Assembly (NCBI RefSeq): GCF_000350165.1
Contig: NZ_CAUI01000005.1
Span: forward strand, 186,001 to 250,000
Direction of reading: 5' to 3'
Length of the DNA stretch: 64,000 nucleotides
From: Halanaerobium saccharolyticum subsp. saccharolyticum DSM 6643
GTDB taxonomy: Bacteria > Bacillota > Halanaerobiia > Halanaerobiales > Halanaerobiaceae
In this document: piece by piece, positions 16,578 to 26,055 of the stretch
Layout of the letters: each line of letters opens with the position of its first letter
How positions within the stretch are numbered: the stretch's first letter is position 1
Translations under genes and position numbers: made by a program
Notes under the pieces: generated by a model
Seen by the model: the letters and a program-made list of their open reading frames with translations, nothing else
Told to the model about the DNA's origin: nothing
Database searches by the model: none

Positions 16578-17960
16578 TTGAAATTTAAATTTATTCACAA
16601 CATAGAAAATAAAATATATTTTATTCCATCAATTTATGCAATATCTGCTGCTGTAGTTTCAATGATTGTAATTTTTATTGAATATCAATATACTCAAACG
16701 TTAGTAAATGTTTTACCAGCATTTTTCTTCACATCATATGATTTATCAAAAACCATTTTATCTACAATCGCTGGTTCTTTGTTTGCTATGATAACAGTTT
16801 CATTTTCTACAATCATGGTTGTGCTTACTATGTATTCATCTCAATTTTCACCACGAACAATGCAGGATTTCCTTAAAAACAAAGTGACATTAAAAGTTTT
16901 AGGAGTTTTTCTTGCTGGTTTTATTTATTCAATATTAACCTTACTTTTTATTGATGATAGCCTGCAGGGAAGTGGAGAATCTATTATATTTTCTGCAATG
17001 ATCGGTGTTATTGTAGCAATTGTATGTTTAGGTTATTTTGTTTATTTTATTCATCATGCAGCTAACTCTGTCCAGGTAAATCTTTTGATTGAAAGTTTAA
17101 AAGAAGAGGTCATTGAAATAGTAGATAAAATAGAGGAAAGAAATAACAGTAATGATCAGATTCGTAATGATCCACCTGATAATTTAAAAGAAATAACTGA
17201 TCGCAAATTTTGTGAGATTCATCCTCAGCAGAGTGGTTATATTCAGGTTATTTACGATATTGAATTAACTAAAATGGCAGATCAATATGATATAATTATT
17301 CGAGCTGAAAAGATGATTGGTGATTATGTAACAGAAAATACAATTGTTTTTAAAATCTGGCAGCTAAATGAGGATGCAGAGAGTTTTAGTGAAGAAGAGC
17401 TGGAAGAAATAAAAAATAAAATCAGGGAAAGGCTGGTAATCAGCAACGAGAGAAGCAAAAAAAATGATATAGAGTTTGGACTTTTAAAATTAACAGAAGT
17501 GGCTTTAAGAGCAATTTCTCCTGGAATTAATGATCCTAATACTGCAATATTTTGCATTAATCAGTTGGGATGGGTTTTATCTAGGATTGCTGTTGCTAAC
17601 TTAGAAAACACTTATTATTATAATGAAAAAGATGAACTCTGCTTTATTTTAGAGGACATTTCATTTTGGGACTTGCTTTATAAAACATTTTATCAGCTCA
17701 GTCACTATGGAAGTCAGGATGTTTCAGTTGCAGGTTCGATAATTGATGCGCTTGTGATTGTTGCTGAAGGAAGTCCTAAAGATGTCAAGGAAGAGGTCTG
17801 GAAATTTAGTCATTATATTTTAGGTGGTTTTGATAAAAATGTATTAGAGCAGGAAGATAAGAAGTTTTTAAATCATAAAATTTATCGACTCGCAAAAGAA
17901 ACTGGCCATAAAGAACATCGAGAAAAGTACTTTCAGGTTGAAAATTTTAAAATAAATTAG
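16578..17960 (+). CDS. DUF2254 predicted membrane protein
   Basis: This 460-residue protein belongs to the DUF2254 family of unknown function. Residues 1-170 contain about four hydrophobic segments (IYAISAAVVSMIVIFI; TIAGSLFAMITVSFSTIMVV; VLGVFLAGFIYSILTLLFI; a fourth around AMIGVIVAIVCLGYFVYFI). The conserved loop YSSQFSPRTMQDFLKNK lies between segments two and three. The remaining 290 residues are soluble, containing ISPGINDPNTAIFCINQLGW, another family-wide motif. The TTG start at 16578 is chosen because AAAGGA lies 9 bases upstream and no ATG fits the N-terminus. The gene stands alone between two intergenic regions. No function can be assigned. Confidence 0.8.
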   Translation: MKFKFIHNIENKIYFIPSIYAISAAVVSMIVIFIEYQYTQTLVNVLPAFFFTSYDLSKTILSTIAGSLFAMITVSFSTIMVVLTMYSSQFSPRTMQDFLKNKVTLKVLGVFLAGFIYSILTLLFIDDSLQGSGESIIFSAMIGVIVAIVCLGYFVYFIHHAANSVQVNLLIESLKEEVIEIVDKIEERNNSNDQIRNDPPDNLKEITDRKFCEIHPQQSGYIQVIYDIELTKMADQYDIIIRAEKMIGDYVTENTIVFKIWQLNEDAESFSEEELEEIKNKIRERLVISNERSKKNDIEFGLLKLTEVALRAISPGINDPNTAIFCINQLGWVLSRIAVANLENTYYYNEKDELCFILEDISFWDLLYKTFYQLSHYGSQDVSVAGSIIDALVIVAEGSPKDVKEEVWKFSHYILGGFDKNVLEQEDKKFLNHKIYRLAKETGHKEHREKYFQVENFKIN

Positions 17961-17994
17961 TAATTTATGAACTTTTAATTCATTAAAAAAATGT

Positions 17995-18016
17995 TATAAT
18001 TAGTATTAAATACTAA
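17995..18016 (+). promoter_or_regulatory. Promoter -10 and operator-like palindrome upstream of the P-type ATPase gene
   Basis: An extended -10 (TGT then TATAAT at 17995-18000) is followed by a perfect inverted repeat: TTAGTAT at 18000-18006 and ATACTAA at 18010-18016, three bases apart. The palindrome covers the expected transcription start, a classic repressor position. The GntR/MocR-type regulator encoded just after the ATPase is the natural candidate. No clear -35 is seen. Confidence 0.5.
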
Positions 18017-18042
18017 AATAATATAATTTAGAGGTGATCTAG

Positions 18043-20787
18043 ATGGCAGAAAAAGAGTTTTATAGAGATAAAGCCAAAGATGTTCTAGAAGATTTAGGAA
18101 CTTCAAAAAAAGGCTTAAGTGCTGCTGAAGCAAAAAAGAGGTTAGAAAAAGATGGTAAGAATGTTCTGCAGGCTAAGGCAGAAAAATCTTTAGTTAGAAT
18201 TTTCTTTGAGCAATTTAAAGATGTTTTAGTTATTTTGCTCTTAGTAGCAGCAGTTATGTCTTTTGCAATTGGGAGTTACCGTGATGGAACAATTATGATG
18301 ATTATTGCAGTGATTAACTCTTTAATTGGTTTTAGACAGGAATATAAAGCTGAAAAAATTATGGATTCTTTAAATAAATTGGTAAACTCTCCTTCCAAAG
18401 TTATTAGAGATGATCAAATTGGAGAAATCACTCAGGAAGAATTAGTTGTAGGAGATATTGTTAGTCTTGAAGAAGGAGATAAGATTCCAGCTGATTTAAG
18501 AATAATTGAAGCATTTAATTTAAGAACAAATGATGTTTCTCTGACAGGTGAATCAATGCCTCAGGAGAAGGAATCAAATCATATCGAAGAGGAAAGACCA
18601 CTTGCTGATCGAGACAATATGGCCTATTTGGGAACAACAGTTGCCTCCGGTTCAGCCAAAGGGGTAGTTGTCAGGACTGGTATGGAAACTGAAATGGGTA
18701 AGATTGCTTCTATGACTCAGGAAGAAGATAAATCTAAATCTCCTCTGCAGTCTGAACTGCAGTCAGTAGCCAATAAAATTGCTTTTTTTGCTGTAATTAT
18801 TGCTTTGGCTTTATTTGGAGTCAGTATCTATCAGGGTTATGGTTTAGATTTTGCTTTGATTTATGCATTGGGGATTGCAGTTGCTGTTGTGCCTCAGGCT
18901 TTGCCAATGCAGGTGACAGTTGCTCTTTCTCAGGGTGTTGATCGTCTAGCAGGTAAAAACGCAGTTGTAAAAAAATTATCATCTGCTGAAACTTTAGGTT
19001 CAACTAATGTAATTTGTACAGATAAAACTGGTACTTTAACTAAAAATGAAATGACAGTTAAAAAGGTGTATTTTGATGGTAAAGAATATGAGGTTACTGG
19101 TCTTGGTTATGAACCTGAAGGAAAACTTTTAGGTGAAGATGGAGAACCTTTGACTGAAGCAGAAATTGCTGAAATGGAAATTATATTTGATGCTGCTACT
19201 ATGGCTTCTAATGCAGAAATTCATGAGCCAGATGATGAACATCCAGGCTGGTATGCAATTGGTGATCCAACTGAGGCAGCTTTAATTACTCTTTCCACAA
19301 AGTTAGGTACCCGTTCTCCAACAGAAGATGAGGAAAATCCCGAGTTACATGAATTTAGTTTTGATTCAGACCGTAAAAGAATGAGTTCAATCAGAGAATT
19401 TGAAGATGGAAATTATCTTAAGATGAAAGGTGCATTAGGCAGTGTGCTTTCAGTCTCCAAACATATTTTTAAAGATGGGGAAGTAGTTGAGATTACAGAA
19501 GAAGACAAAGAAAGATTAAATAAGTTAAATGAAAAATATTCTAAAGATGCAATGCGTGTTCTAGCTATTGCTTACCGAAAATTAGAAGATGATGAGACAG
19601 ATTATGTTTTAGAAGAAATTGAGAAGGATGTTATTTTTCTTGGTCTGGTAGCAATGATTGATCCTCCTAAAGAAGGGGTAAGAGAGGCCATACAGGAATC
19701 ACACGCGGCCCATATTGATACTTATATGATGACTGGTGATCATGCAATTACAGCACAGGCTGTTGGCAAAGAAATTAGTCTTTCAATTGATGATCAGGAT
19801 GTACCTGTATTTACTAGTGAGGATTTAGAAGAGATGAGTGAAAAGGAACTGCGACAGTTGATGGAAAAGAATGAGTCACTTATTTTTTCCAGGGTTTCAC
19901 CGGAAAATAAACTGCGAATTGTTAAGAATTTAAAAGAACAGCAGAAAATTGTGGCAGTAACCGGTGACGGAGTTAATGATGCTCCTGCCCTTAAGAGTGC
20001 TCATATTGGAGTAGCCATGGGACAGATGGGTACAGATGTTTCTAAAGAGGCATCAGAGCTGATATTACTTGATGATAGTTTTCCAACTCTGGTTTATGCT
20101 ATCAAAGAAGGAAGAAATATTTATAATAACTTAAAGAAAACTGTTATTGCGTCTCTGACAACAAACGGAGCAGAACTGACAATTGTACTTTTAGGTCTTT
20201 TAGCGGCAGCTATTTTAGGAACTCCGATTCCAATTATGGCTATTCAGATTCTTTCAATTGACCTGATAGCTGAGATTTTACCACTGACTGCACTGACCTT
20301 TGATCCGGCATCTGAGCATTTAATGAAGTCACCCCCGCGATCGCAGGATGAGCATATAGTCAATAAGCAAAGCTTTAGTGAGATAATGTTTTTGGCTCTG
20401 CTGATGGGGGGGCTGGCTTTTACAAACTTTTATTTGTTTATTAATGCTCAAAGCGAAGTAGTTCGTGAAGGTACAAAGCTTTATGCCAGAGGGACTACAA
20501 TTTCATTTTTAACAATTGCTTTTTCTCAGTGGGTTAATATTATGTCCCGTCGATATGAATTTGAGAGTATTTTCAATAAGAATTTCTTTAGCAATACAAA
20601 AATGATTTATTCTATTTTGATTTCAATTGCAATGGTACTCTTAGTAATTTATTCTCCAATTAATTCATTCCTGGGTTTTGCAGGAGTAACTATAGCAGAT
20701 TGGGGTAGAGTTGTTTTAGCTGGAGCTATCTTCTTATTAGGACATGAAGGAATTAAGTTCTTTAAAAGAAAAAATGAAGCTGTATAA
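18043..20787 (+). CDS. P2-type cation-transporting ATPase (Ca2+-ATPase-like, ion specificity uncertain)
   Basis: The 914-residue pump has all P-type landmarks: actuator loop LTGESMPQEKE, phosphorylation motif with Asp327 in ICTDKTGTLTKNEM, KGA near 462 in MKMKGALGSVLS-type context, and the hinge VAVTGDGVNDAPALK. It groups with P2 ATPases (Ca2+, Na+/K+ type) by its N-terminal cation-ATPase domain and four C-terminal helices. The ion-binding helices are atypical: M4 reads VVPQALP (Gln285 in place of the Glu of PEGLP), M5 keeps NGAEL, and M6 reads SIDLIAEILP, where Ca2+ pumps have NLVTDGLP. The transported ion is therefore uncertain. A MocR-like regulator follows 66 bases later and an operator-like palindrome precedes the gene. 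Confidence 0.88.
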   Translation: MAEKEFYRDKAKDVLEDLGTSKKGLSAAEAKKRLEKDGKNVLQAKAEKSLVRIFFEQFKDVLVILLLVAAVMSFAIGSYRDGTIMMIIAVINSLIGFRQEYKAEKIMDSLNKLVNSPSKVIRDDQIGEITQEELVVGDIVSLEEGDKIPADLRIIEAFNLRTNDVSLTGESMPQEKESNHIEEERPLADRDNMAYLGTTVASGSAKGVVVRTGMETEMGKIASMTQEEDKSKSPLQSELQSVANKIAFFAVIIALALFGVSIYQGYGLDFALIYALGIAVAVVPQALPMQVTVALSQGVDRLAGKNAVVKKLSSAETLGSTNVICTDKTGTLTKNEMTVKKVYFDGKEYEVTGLGYEPEGKLLGEDGEPLTEAEIAEMEIIFDAATMASNAEIHEPDDEHPGWYAIGDPTEAALITLSTKLGTRSPTEDEENPELHEFSFDSDRKRMSSIREFEDGNYLKMKGALGSVLSVSKHIFKDGEVVEITEEDKERLNKLNEKYSKDAMRVLAIAYRKLEDDETDYVLEEIEKDVIFLGLVAMIDPPKEGVREAIQESHAAHIDTYMMTGDHAITAQAVGKEISLSIDDQDVPVFTSEDLEEMSEKELRQLMEKNESLIFSRVSPENKLRIVKNLKEQQKIVAVTGDGVNDAPALKSAHIGVAMGQMGTDVSKEASELILLDDSFPTLVYAIKEGRNIYNNLKKTVIASLTTNGAELTIVLLGLLAAAILGTPIPIMAIQILSIDLIAEILPLTALTFDPASEHLMKSPPRSQDEHIVNKQSFSEIMFLALLMGGLAFTNFYLFINAQSEVVREGTKLYARGTTISFLTIAFSQWVNIMSRRYEFESIFNKNFFSNTKMIYSILISIAMVLLVIYSPINSFLGFAGVTIADWGRVVLAGAIFLLGHEGIKFFKRKNEAV

Positions 20788-20853
20788 TTTGAATAATATT
20801 TTTTTAAATTGGAGAGTTAATAAAGAAAAATTAAATTAATGGAGGGAAGCAAA

Positions 20854-22308
20854 ATGTTTGAAATCGAATTACAAAGAGATGGAGAAGAAAATTTATATAC
20901 CCAAATCTATGAGGCAATTAGAGCGGAGATATTGGCAGATAAATATACACCAGATACTAAAATGCCCTCAATTAGGAATCTTGCTTCCCGTCTAAGTGTA
21001 AATGCAGAAACTGTTGTTAAAGCGTATGACTTATTAGCCGCAGAAAACTTAATTTATAAAAAAGAAGGCAGTGGGAGCTATATTGCTCCTGCTGCAGCTT
21101 TAAAGAGTAACAGTGATGATCAGCGCTTACGAATATTAACTTCTAAGACATCTTTTATCTCGAAAAATACCATTGATTTTAGTGGCCCAGAAAATGGGGC
21201 TGAATTTTTGGAAGAGTATGCTTGGGATTTAATTTTTGACCGTTTTTATTCAGATTTCCAAGGTAAAATCTTTAAAAATATTAAAGATAAAAAAATAAGT
21301 TATTTTAAGCTTTTGGATTCGAAAAATAAAAATATTGATAAAACTAAACTTTATTATAGTTCGGAAATTCAACTTCAAGAAATATTAATGTCTTTGATTG
21401 GAGAAAATAATGAATTATTATTTACAGAGGGCAATGATAATTCTCTATTTACTTCTCTTTGTTCAAATGCAAGTGATCTAGATGTTAAAAATGATGCTGA
21501 CTTTGATCTATCTGGCAAAAAAGTTAAATTTAATGTTAGTTCTGCTGATTATGATAGTTTAATGGACTATTTAGAAAATAATACTATTGATTATTTAATT
21601 ATAAGTGATGAATCAGTTGAAAAAAGTATTTTGAGCTGGAGTCTTTCCAAATTAAAATCATTATTAGAGCTTGCACAAATGTTAAAATTTAAAGTTATAA
21701 TTGTTGAGTATTTCGCTCTTTATCAGACTAATAATAAAATCAAAGAACTTTTAGAATCCAATTATAGAGAAGAAATTATTTTAGTTCAGGCTTTAACAGA
21801 AAGAGTTTTTACAGGATTAAATTTAGGTTTAGTTTATTTAGGAAAAAAAGCAATAAGCAACTTAGATCATCAATCAGTTGTAAATAACTATTCTTTAAAC
21901 AATATTATAGCTAAAGATAATTTTTCGGCTGGAGAAAATTTAATTAATAATCTTTTAAGTTATTATCTGGATAATAATTATTTGGATAAGAGAATAAAAT
22001 ATTTGAAACAGCGTTTAAAAAACAGGAAAGTCTTATTAGAAGAAACAATTAAAGACCATTTTAGAGGAATAGAAAGTATAGATAATTCTTCACTATTTTT
22101 TATCAAGTTAATATTAAATCAGAATATTAATCAGCACGATTTTAAAGTTTTTGCTGAAAAAAATTCTCTCTTATTGCCTAATTATAATAGTTTTTTTAGT
22201 AGAAAGATAAGTAATGAACTCATAATTTCACCAGCAGCTTTAAATCAATTTTCAATTAAACAGGGGATTATGACCTTAGCAAAAATCTATTGGCAGTTTA
22301 TAAGTTAA
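20854..22308 (+). CDS. GntR/MocR-like transcriptional regulator with degenerate aminotransferase domain
   Basis: ATG 20854 is chosen because the earlier ATG at 20839 lies within the GGAGGG site. Residues 1-70 are a GntR winged helix: LYTQIYEAIRAEILADKY, MPSIRNLASRLSVNAETVVK, YDLLAAENLIYKKEGSGSYI. The remaining 400 residues resemble the fold-type I aminotransferase domain of MocR regulators but are degenerate. The segment matching the MocR FSKTL motif reads ALTERVF (about 313-319), so the PLP-binding Lys is replaced by Glu316. PLP binding is therefore unlikely. It is probably cotranscribed with the ATPase and may regulate that operon through the palindrome at 18000-18016. The ligand is unknown. 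Confidence 0.75.
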   Translation: MFEIELQRDGEENLYTQIYEAIRAEILADKYTPDTKMPSIRNLASRLSVNAETVVKAYDLLAAENLIYKKEGSGSYIAPAAALKSNSDDQRLRILTSKTSFISKNTIDFSGPENGAEFLEEYAWDLIFDRFYSDFQGKIFKNIKDKKISYFKLLDSKNKNIDKTKLYYSSEIQLQEILMSLIGENNELLFTEGNDNSLFTSLCSNASDLDVKNDADFDLSGKKVKFNVSSADYDSLMDYLENNTIDYLIISDESVEKSILSWSLSKLKSLLELAQMLKFKVIIVEYFALYQTNNKIKELLESNYREEIILVQALTERVFTGLNLGLVYLGKKAISNLDHQSVVNNYSLNNIIAKDNFSAGENLINNLLSYYLDNNYLDKRIKYLKQRLKNRKVLLEETIKDHFRGIESIDNSSLFFIKLILNQNINQHDFKVFAEKNSLLLPNYNSFFSRKISNELIISPAALNQFSIKQGIMTLAKIYWQFIS

Positions 22309-22454
22309 TAAATAACTTTAAATTTTCTTAATTTTTGATAAAATATAAGTAGAAGGTTAGAGAAGAAAACTTAATTTTTAAAAACTTAATTGTCTTAATG
22401 ATAAATGAAAGGAAGTATTGAGTAGTATATCTAAATTAATAGGGGGTTAAAATT

Positions 22455-23591
22455 ATGACAGAAGTTAAGCTGGAAGTTTTAAAAGATTTTATTCAATGTC
22501 AGGAGAGTCCCTGTACTTCAATTTATATGTCAACTAAGGCTGTGCATAAAGGAGAATTCAAAAAGTTAGAAATTGAATTCAAAAATCTGCTGCAGGAGGT
22601 AGAAGAAAAACTCGAAAATAGTTGGAGTTTTAAGCAGCGAGATATTGATAATTTTTTAAAAGAAGCGTATGCTTTGGCTGCTGACAGCACTTTTTGGCAG
22701 GAGCAGAAAGAGGGTTTGGCAGTATTTATTTCTGAAAACAGATTTGATTATTTCAAACTTGAAGTTGATACGTATAATAAATCATATGTAAGTTATAACT
22801 TTAATCTCAAACAATTAATTTCAGAATTCCAAAACAATCAAAAATACTATTTGTTGGCTTTAAGTCCAAATCATAATTCTCTTTATCAGGGCAGTCGCAA
22901 TAATATTGAAAAAGTTGAATTAGAAGAGTTACCTCTTAATATCACAGAATTTTTAAATTTAGATGATAAAGCAGCTGAAAAACATCAATCAGTTAATACA
23001 GCTGGTGGATCAGCAGTTTTCCATGGTCAGGGAGGAGCCTCAGATGACGATAATGAGGATTTAATACACTATCTTAAAGAAATAGATAGAGTTATTAACC
23101 TGGAACTAAAAGAAGATAGGTATTTGGTTATTGCCGCTGATGATAGTGTCTTCTCTTTATATAAAAATATTAATAATTATGATATGCTTTTAGATGATAA
23201 TTTAAGTGGTAATACAAAACAAATGAACAAAAAAGAACTCAGAGAAAAGAGTTGGGAGCTTGTAGAACCCCATCTTAATGATTATATAAAAAATGTTAAA
23301 GAAAAATATTTAGAGCTTAAAGCAAGTGATAAAACCTCAGATAAGCTAGAAGATATTGTTGAAGCAGCAAACTACAGTAAAATTGATACTTTATTAATTA
23401 ATAAAAAGGCCGAAAAAGCTGGAGTTTTCGTTGAAGATGAAAATGAAATTAAAATCATGAAAAATAATAAAGATTATGACCTATATAATTATGCAGCAGT
23501 TGAGACTATAAAAAATGGTGGGACTGTATTTTCAATAGGGAAAGAAGAAATGCCAGGAAAATCAGATATTTCAGCGATATATAGGTATTAA
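22455..23591 (+). CDS. baeRF-family protein (bacterial archaeo-eukaryotic release factor-like)
   Basis: The 378-residue product shows the baeRF family layout: an N-terminal CTSIYMSTK region, a central hinge with AVFHGQGGASDDDNEDLIHY (about 196-215), LVIAADDSVFSLYKNINNYD, and a C-terminal L7Ae-like part with AANYSKIDTLLINKKAEKAG and DLYNYAAVETIKNGGTVFSI. These proteins resemble the central and C-terminal domains of eRF1 and Pelota but lack a known codon-recognition domain. Some have been proposed to act in ribosome rescue or modification; function is not established here. The gene is monocistronic with a GGGGG site before ATG and ends at a strong terminator. Confidence 0.75.
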   Translation: MTEVKLEVLKDFIQCQESPCTSIYMSTKAVHKGEFKKLEIEFKNLLQEVEEKLENSWSFKQRDIDNFLKEAYALAADSTFWQEQKEGLAVFISENRFDYFKLEVDTYNKSYVSYNFNLKQLISEFQNNQKYYLLALSPNHNSLYQGSRNNIEKVELEELPLNITEFLNLDDKAAEKHQSVNTAGGSAVFHGQGGASDDDNEDLIHYLKEIDRVINLELKEDRYLVIAADDSVFSLYKNINNYDMLLDDNLSGNTKQMNKKELREKSWELVEPHLNDYIKNVKEKYLELKASDKTSDKLEDIVEAANYSKIDTLLINKKAEKAGVFVEDENEIKIMKNNKDYDLYNYAAVETIKNGGTVFSIGKEEMPGKSDISAIYRY

Positions 23592-23606
23592 GATTAATTT
23601 TAAGAG

Positions 23607-23645
23607 CACCGGTTGTCTGATGAAATTCAGATGACCGGTGTTTTT
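23607..23645 (+). terminator. Rho-independent terminator after the baeRF gene
   Basis: A 14-base-pair stem (23607-23620 with 23627-23640, two pairs being G-U) encloses the loop TGAAAT and is followed by TTTTT. The arms begin CACCGGT and end ACCGGTG. Confidence 0.9.
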
Positions 23646-23853
23646 ACTTTTAGTTATATAATTTAGAAATAAAAGCAGGATTTGAATAAATAATAAAGAA
23701 CAAATTACTAATAGGTTTAAATTTGCAATAATTATTATTATTTTATATTTTTATAATATAATAAAAAAAAGTAAAAATTAAACTTTTTTAAATATATTAT
23801 AATTTTTTATTAAAAATTGTATATATTATTAAAAAAATAATGGAGGAAATTAA

Positions 23854-26046
23854 ATGAATAAAATAATGTCTAACTTATCTTTAAGAAATTTATTATTATT
23901 AAGTATTGGTATAAGTATGGTAATAATCATTATTATTTTAAGTACTTATATTTTTAATAGTATGGGTTATGAATTACGAAACCAAGAAGTCGAAAAATTG
24001 AATGCTATCTCAAAAACAGTAAATAACAAACTAGATGATTTATTAGAAGAAGGAGAAGTAGCAGTAAAACTGGTTGCAAAAAACACAGCGGTTCAGGCAG
24101 CTTTTGCTGATCGAGATCGAGAATTATTAAGGTCAATGCTGCTTGATTCCTACCAAGATATAAGTGAAGAAATGGCACAGTTTCAATTTCATCTTCCAAA
24201 TTCTACTTCTTTTTTAAGGCTGCATAATCCAAGTAAATATGGCGATGATCTTTCTTCATTCCGTTTAACGGTTAATCAAGCTAATTCAGAGAAGGAACTT
24301 GTATCGGGTATTGAAGAAGGTCGTGGGGGATATGGATTACGTGTAGTTTCACCTGTGGAATATAGAGGTGATCATTTAGGAACAGTGGAATTTGGTGTTA
24401 GTTTAGGAAAGGGCTTTTTAAATGAAATAAAAAACGATTTTCCTGGTGATTATTACATATATTCGCTTGCTGATAAAGAAAATGTGGCCTGGGATCAAAG
24501 TAAGAGTGAGTGGATTGCAAGTACTTCTGATTCTGATAATTATGAGATACAAGATAAAGATATTGAAAAAATTAAATCTGGAGAAAAGGTAATTAAAAAT
24601 ACAGATAATACTAATTTGTTATTAATACCTTTTAGAGATTACAAAAATGAAGTTAGCGGTTTTTTTAAAATAGCATTTGATCGCCAGCAAATTTCAAATA
24701 CATATAATAGATTAACAAGAAATACATTAATTATTTCATTAATTGGAATTATATTAACTTTAATTATAACATTTTTAGTAGCAAAAAGAATTTTTGATCC
24801 TTTAGAAAGATTTGAGGGGATGTTTGCTTCTTTAGCATTAGGTAATTTAAATGTTTCTTATCCTATAAAAACTGTTAATTGTTCAGAGATTATGGATTGT
24901 GCTGAGGATAGCTGTCCTGATTTTGAACGAGATGGTGTAACATGCTGGTTTGATGTAGGTTCATATGCACCTGAATTTGGCAAGGAGGTTCACTGTCCTA
25001 AAATTAAAACTGGTGAATATGAAGACTGTACTGAGTGTAAAGTATATCAAAGAGTTAATAAAAATGAAATAGAAAAACTAGGAGCTTGGTTTAACAAATT
25101 TGCAGATGTTTTAAGAAACTTGTTAAAAGATATTAGTTCAATGTCAGACAATCTCGCTGCGTCTAGTCAGGAGTTAACGGCAACAGGCGAAGAACTATCA
25201 GCTTCAGCTGAAGAAATTGGTAATTCAATGCAGACTGTAGCTTCAGGTGCAGAAGAACAATCAGCTCAAGTTGAAGAAACTTCTGCAACTATTAATGAAT
25301 TAAGAGATCAAATTGACTCAGTTAATAATAGTTCAGCTAAAATGAATCAAAGAGCAGAAAACGTAATGGATAATATTGAATCAGGTAATAAGGCTTTAAA
25401 AAATACTGAAGTAAGTATTTCTAGGGTTAAAAATAATACTAAAACTACAGCAACAGCTATAAATTCATTAGGTGAATCTTCAAAAGAAATTGGAGAGATA
25501 GTTGACTTAATAAATGGAATTTCTGAACAGACGAATTTACTTGCTTTAAATGCTGCCATTGAAGCGGCTAGAGCGGGTGAGGCTGGAAGAGGTTTTTCAG
25601 TTGTAGCAGAAGAGATTAGAGGTTTAGCAGAACAATCATCTAAAGCAACTAAAGATATTGCTAAATTAATTAAATCGATTCAGAAAGATGTAGAAACAGC
25701 GGTTAAAAATATGAATGAAAATGAAGTTACAGTTGAAGAAAGTGTTGAAGCAATTAATAAGACTTCTTCATCATTTACTGCAATTACTACTCAGGCAGAA
25801 GATTTAGAGAGTTTAATAAAAAATATTAGAGATGAAGTCGAAAAAATGAATAAAAATAGTATAAACGTAAAAAAAGCAGTAGATCAAATTTCAGAAGTAA
25901 GTGAAATGGCAGCAGCAAATGCTGAAGAAGTAGCTGCTTCTAGTGAAGAACAGGAAGCTTCTACTCAAACTGTCGTTGGCGCATCAGAAGACCTTGTAAA
26001 TATGGTAGAAAAATTGAATAAAATGGTTTCACAATTTACATTATAA
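23854..26046 (+). CDS. Methyl-accepting chemotaxis protein with dCache-type sensor and Cys-rich module by the HAMP region
   Basis: The 730-residue receptor has an N-terminal membrane helix (about 15-30) and a periplasmic sensor domain with [18 protein letters not shown] and [14 protein letters not shown], matching one Cache-domain subgroup. A second membrane helix lies near 290-310 ([20 protein letters not shown]) and leads into a HAMP-like segment. A Cys-rich insert of about 50 residues follows (343-396): CSEIMDC, SCPDF, TCWFD, HCPK and CTECKVYQ. The C-terminus is a standard signalling domain with [20 protein letters not shown] and [19 protein letters not shown]. The Cys module could bind a metal or iron-sulfur cluster and report redox state. 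A second receptor of a different sensor type lies at 27672. Confidence 0.9.
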   Translation: MNKIMSNLSLRNLLLLSIGISMVIIIIILSTYIFNSMGYELRNQEVEKLNAISKTVNNKLDDLLEEGEVAVKLVAKNTAVQAAFADRDRELLRSMLLDSYQDISEEMAQFQFHLPNSTSFLRLHNPSKYGDDLSSFRLTVNQANSEKELVSGIEEGRGGYGLRVVSPVEYRGDHLGTVEFGVSLGKGFLNEIKNDFPGDYYIYSLADKENVAWDQSKSEWIASTSDSDNYEIQDKDIEKIKSGEKVIKNTDNTNLLLIPFRDYKNEVSGFFKIAFDRQQISNTYNRLTRNTLIISLIGIILTLIITFLVAKRIFDPLERFEGMFASLALGNLNVSYPIKTVNCSEIMDCAEDSCPDFERDGVTCWFDVGSYAPEFGKEVHCPKIKTGEYEDCTECKVYQRVNKNEIEKLGAWFNKFADVLRNLLKDISSMSDNLAASSQELTATGEELSASAEEIGNSMQTVASGAEEQSAQVEETSATINELRDQIDSVNNSSAKMNQRAENVMDNIESGNKALKNTEVSISRVKNNTKTTATAINSLGESSKEIGEIVDLINGISEQTNLLALNAAIEAARAGEAGRGFSVVAEEIRGLAEQSSKATKDIAKLIKSIQKDVETAVKNMNENEVTVEESVEAINKTSSSFTAITTQAEDLESLIKNIRDEVEKMNKNSINVKKAVDQISEVSEMAAANAEEVAASSEEQEASTQTVVGASEDLVNMVEKLNKMVSQFTL

Positions 26047-26055
26047 GATTATAAT

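Noticed and set aside
23650-23853. AT-rich region before the first chemoreceptor as an RNA gene or origin
   Set aside because: It has only A/T runs and a possible -10 at 23798-23803; no DnaA boxes, stable hairpins or conserved RNA pattern are visible.
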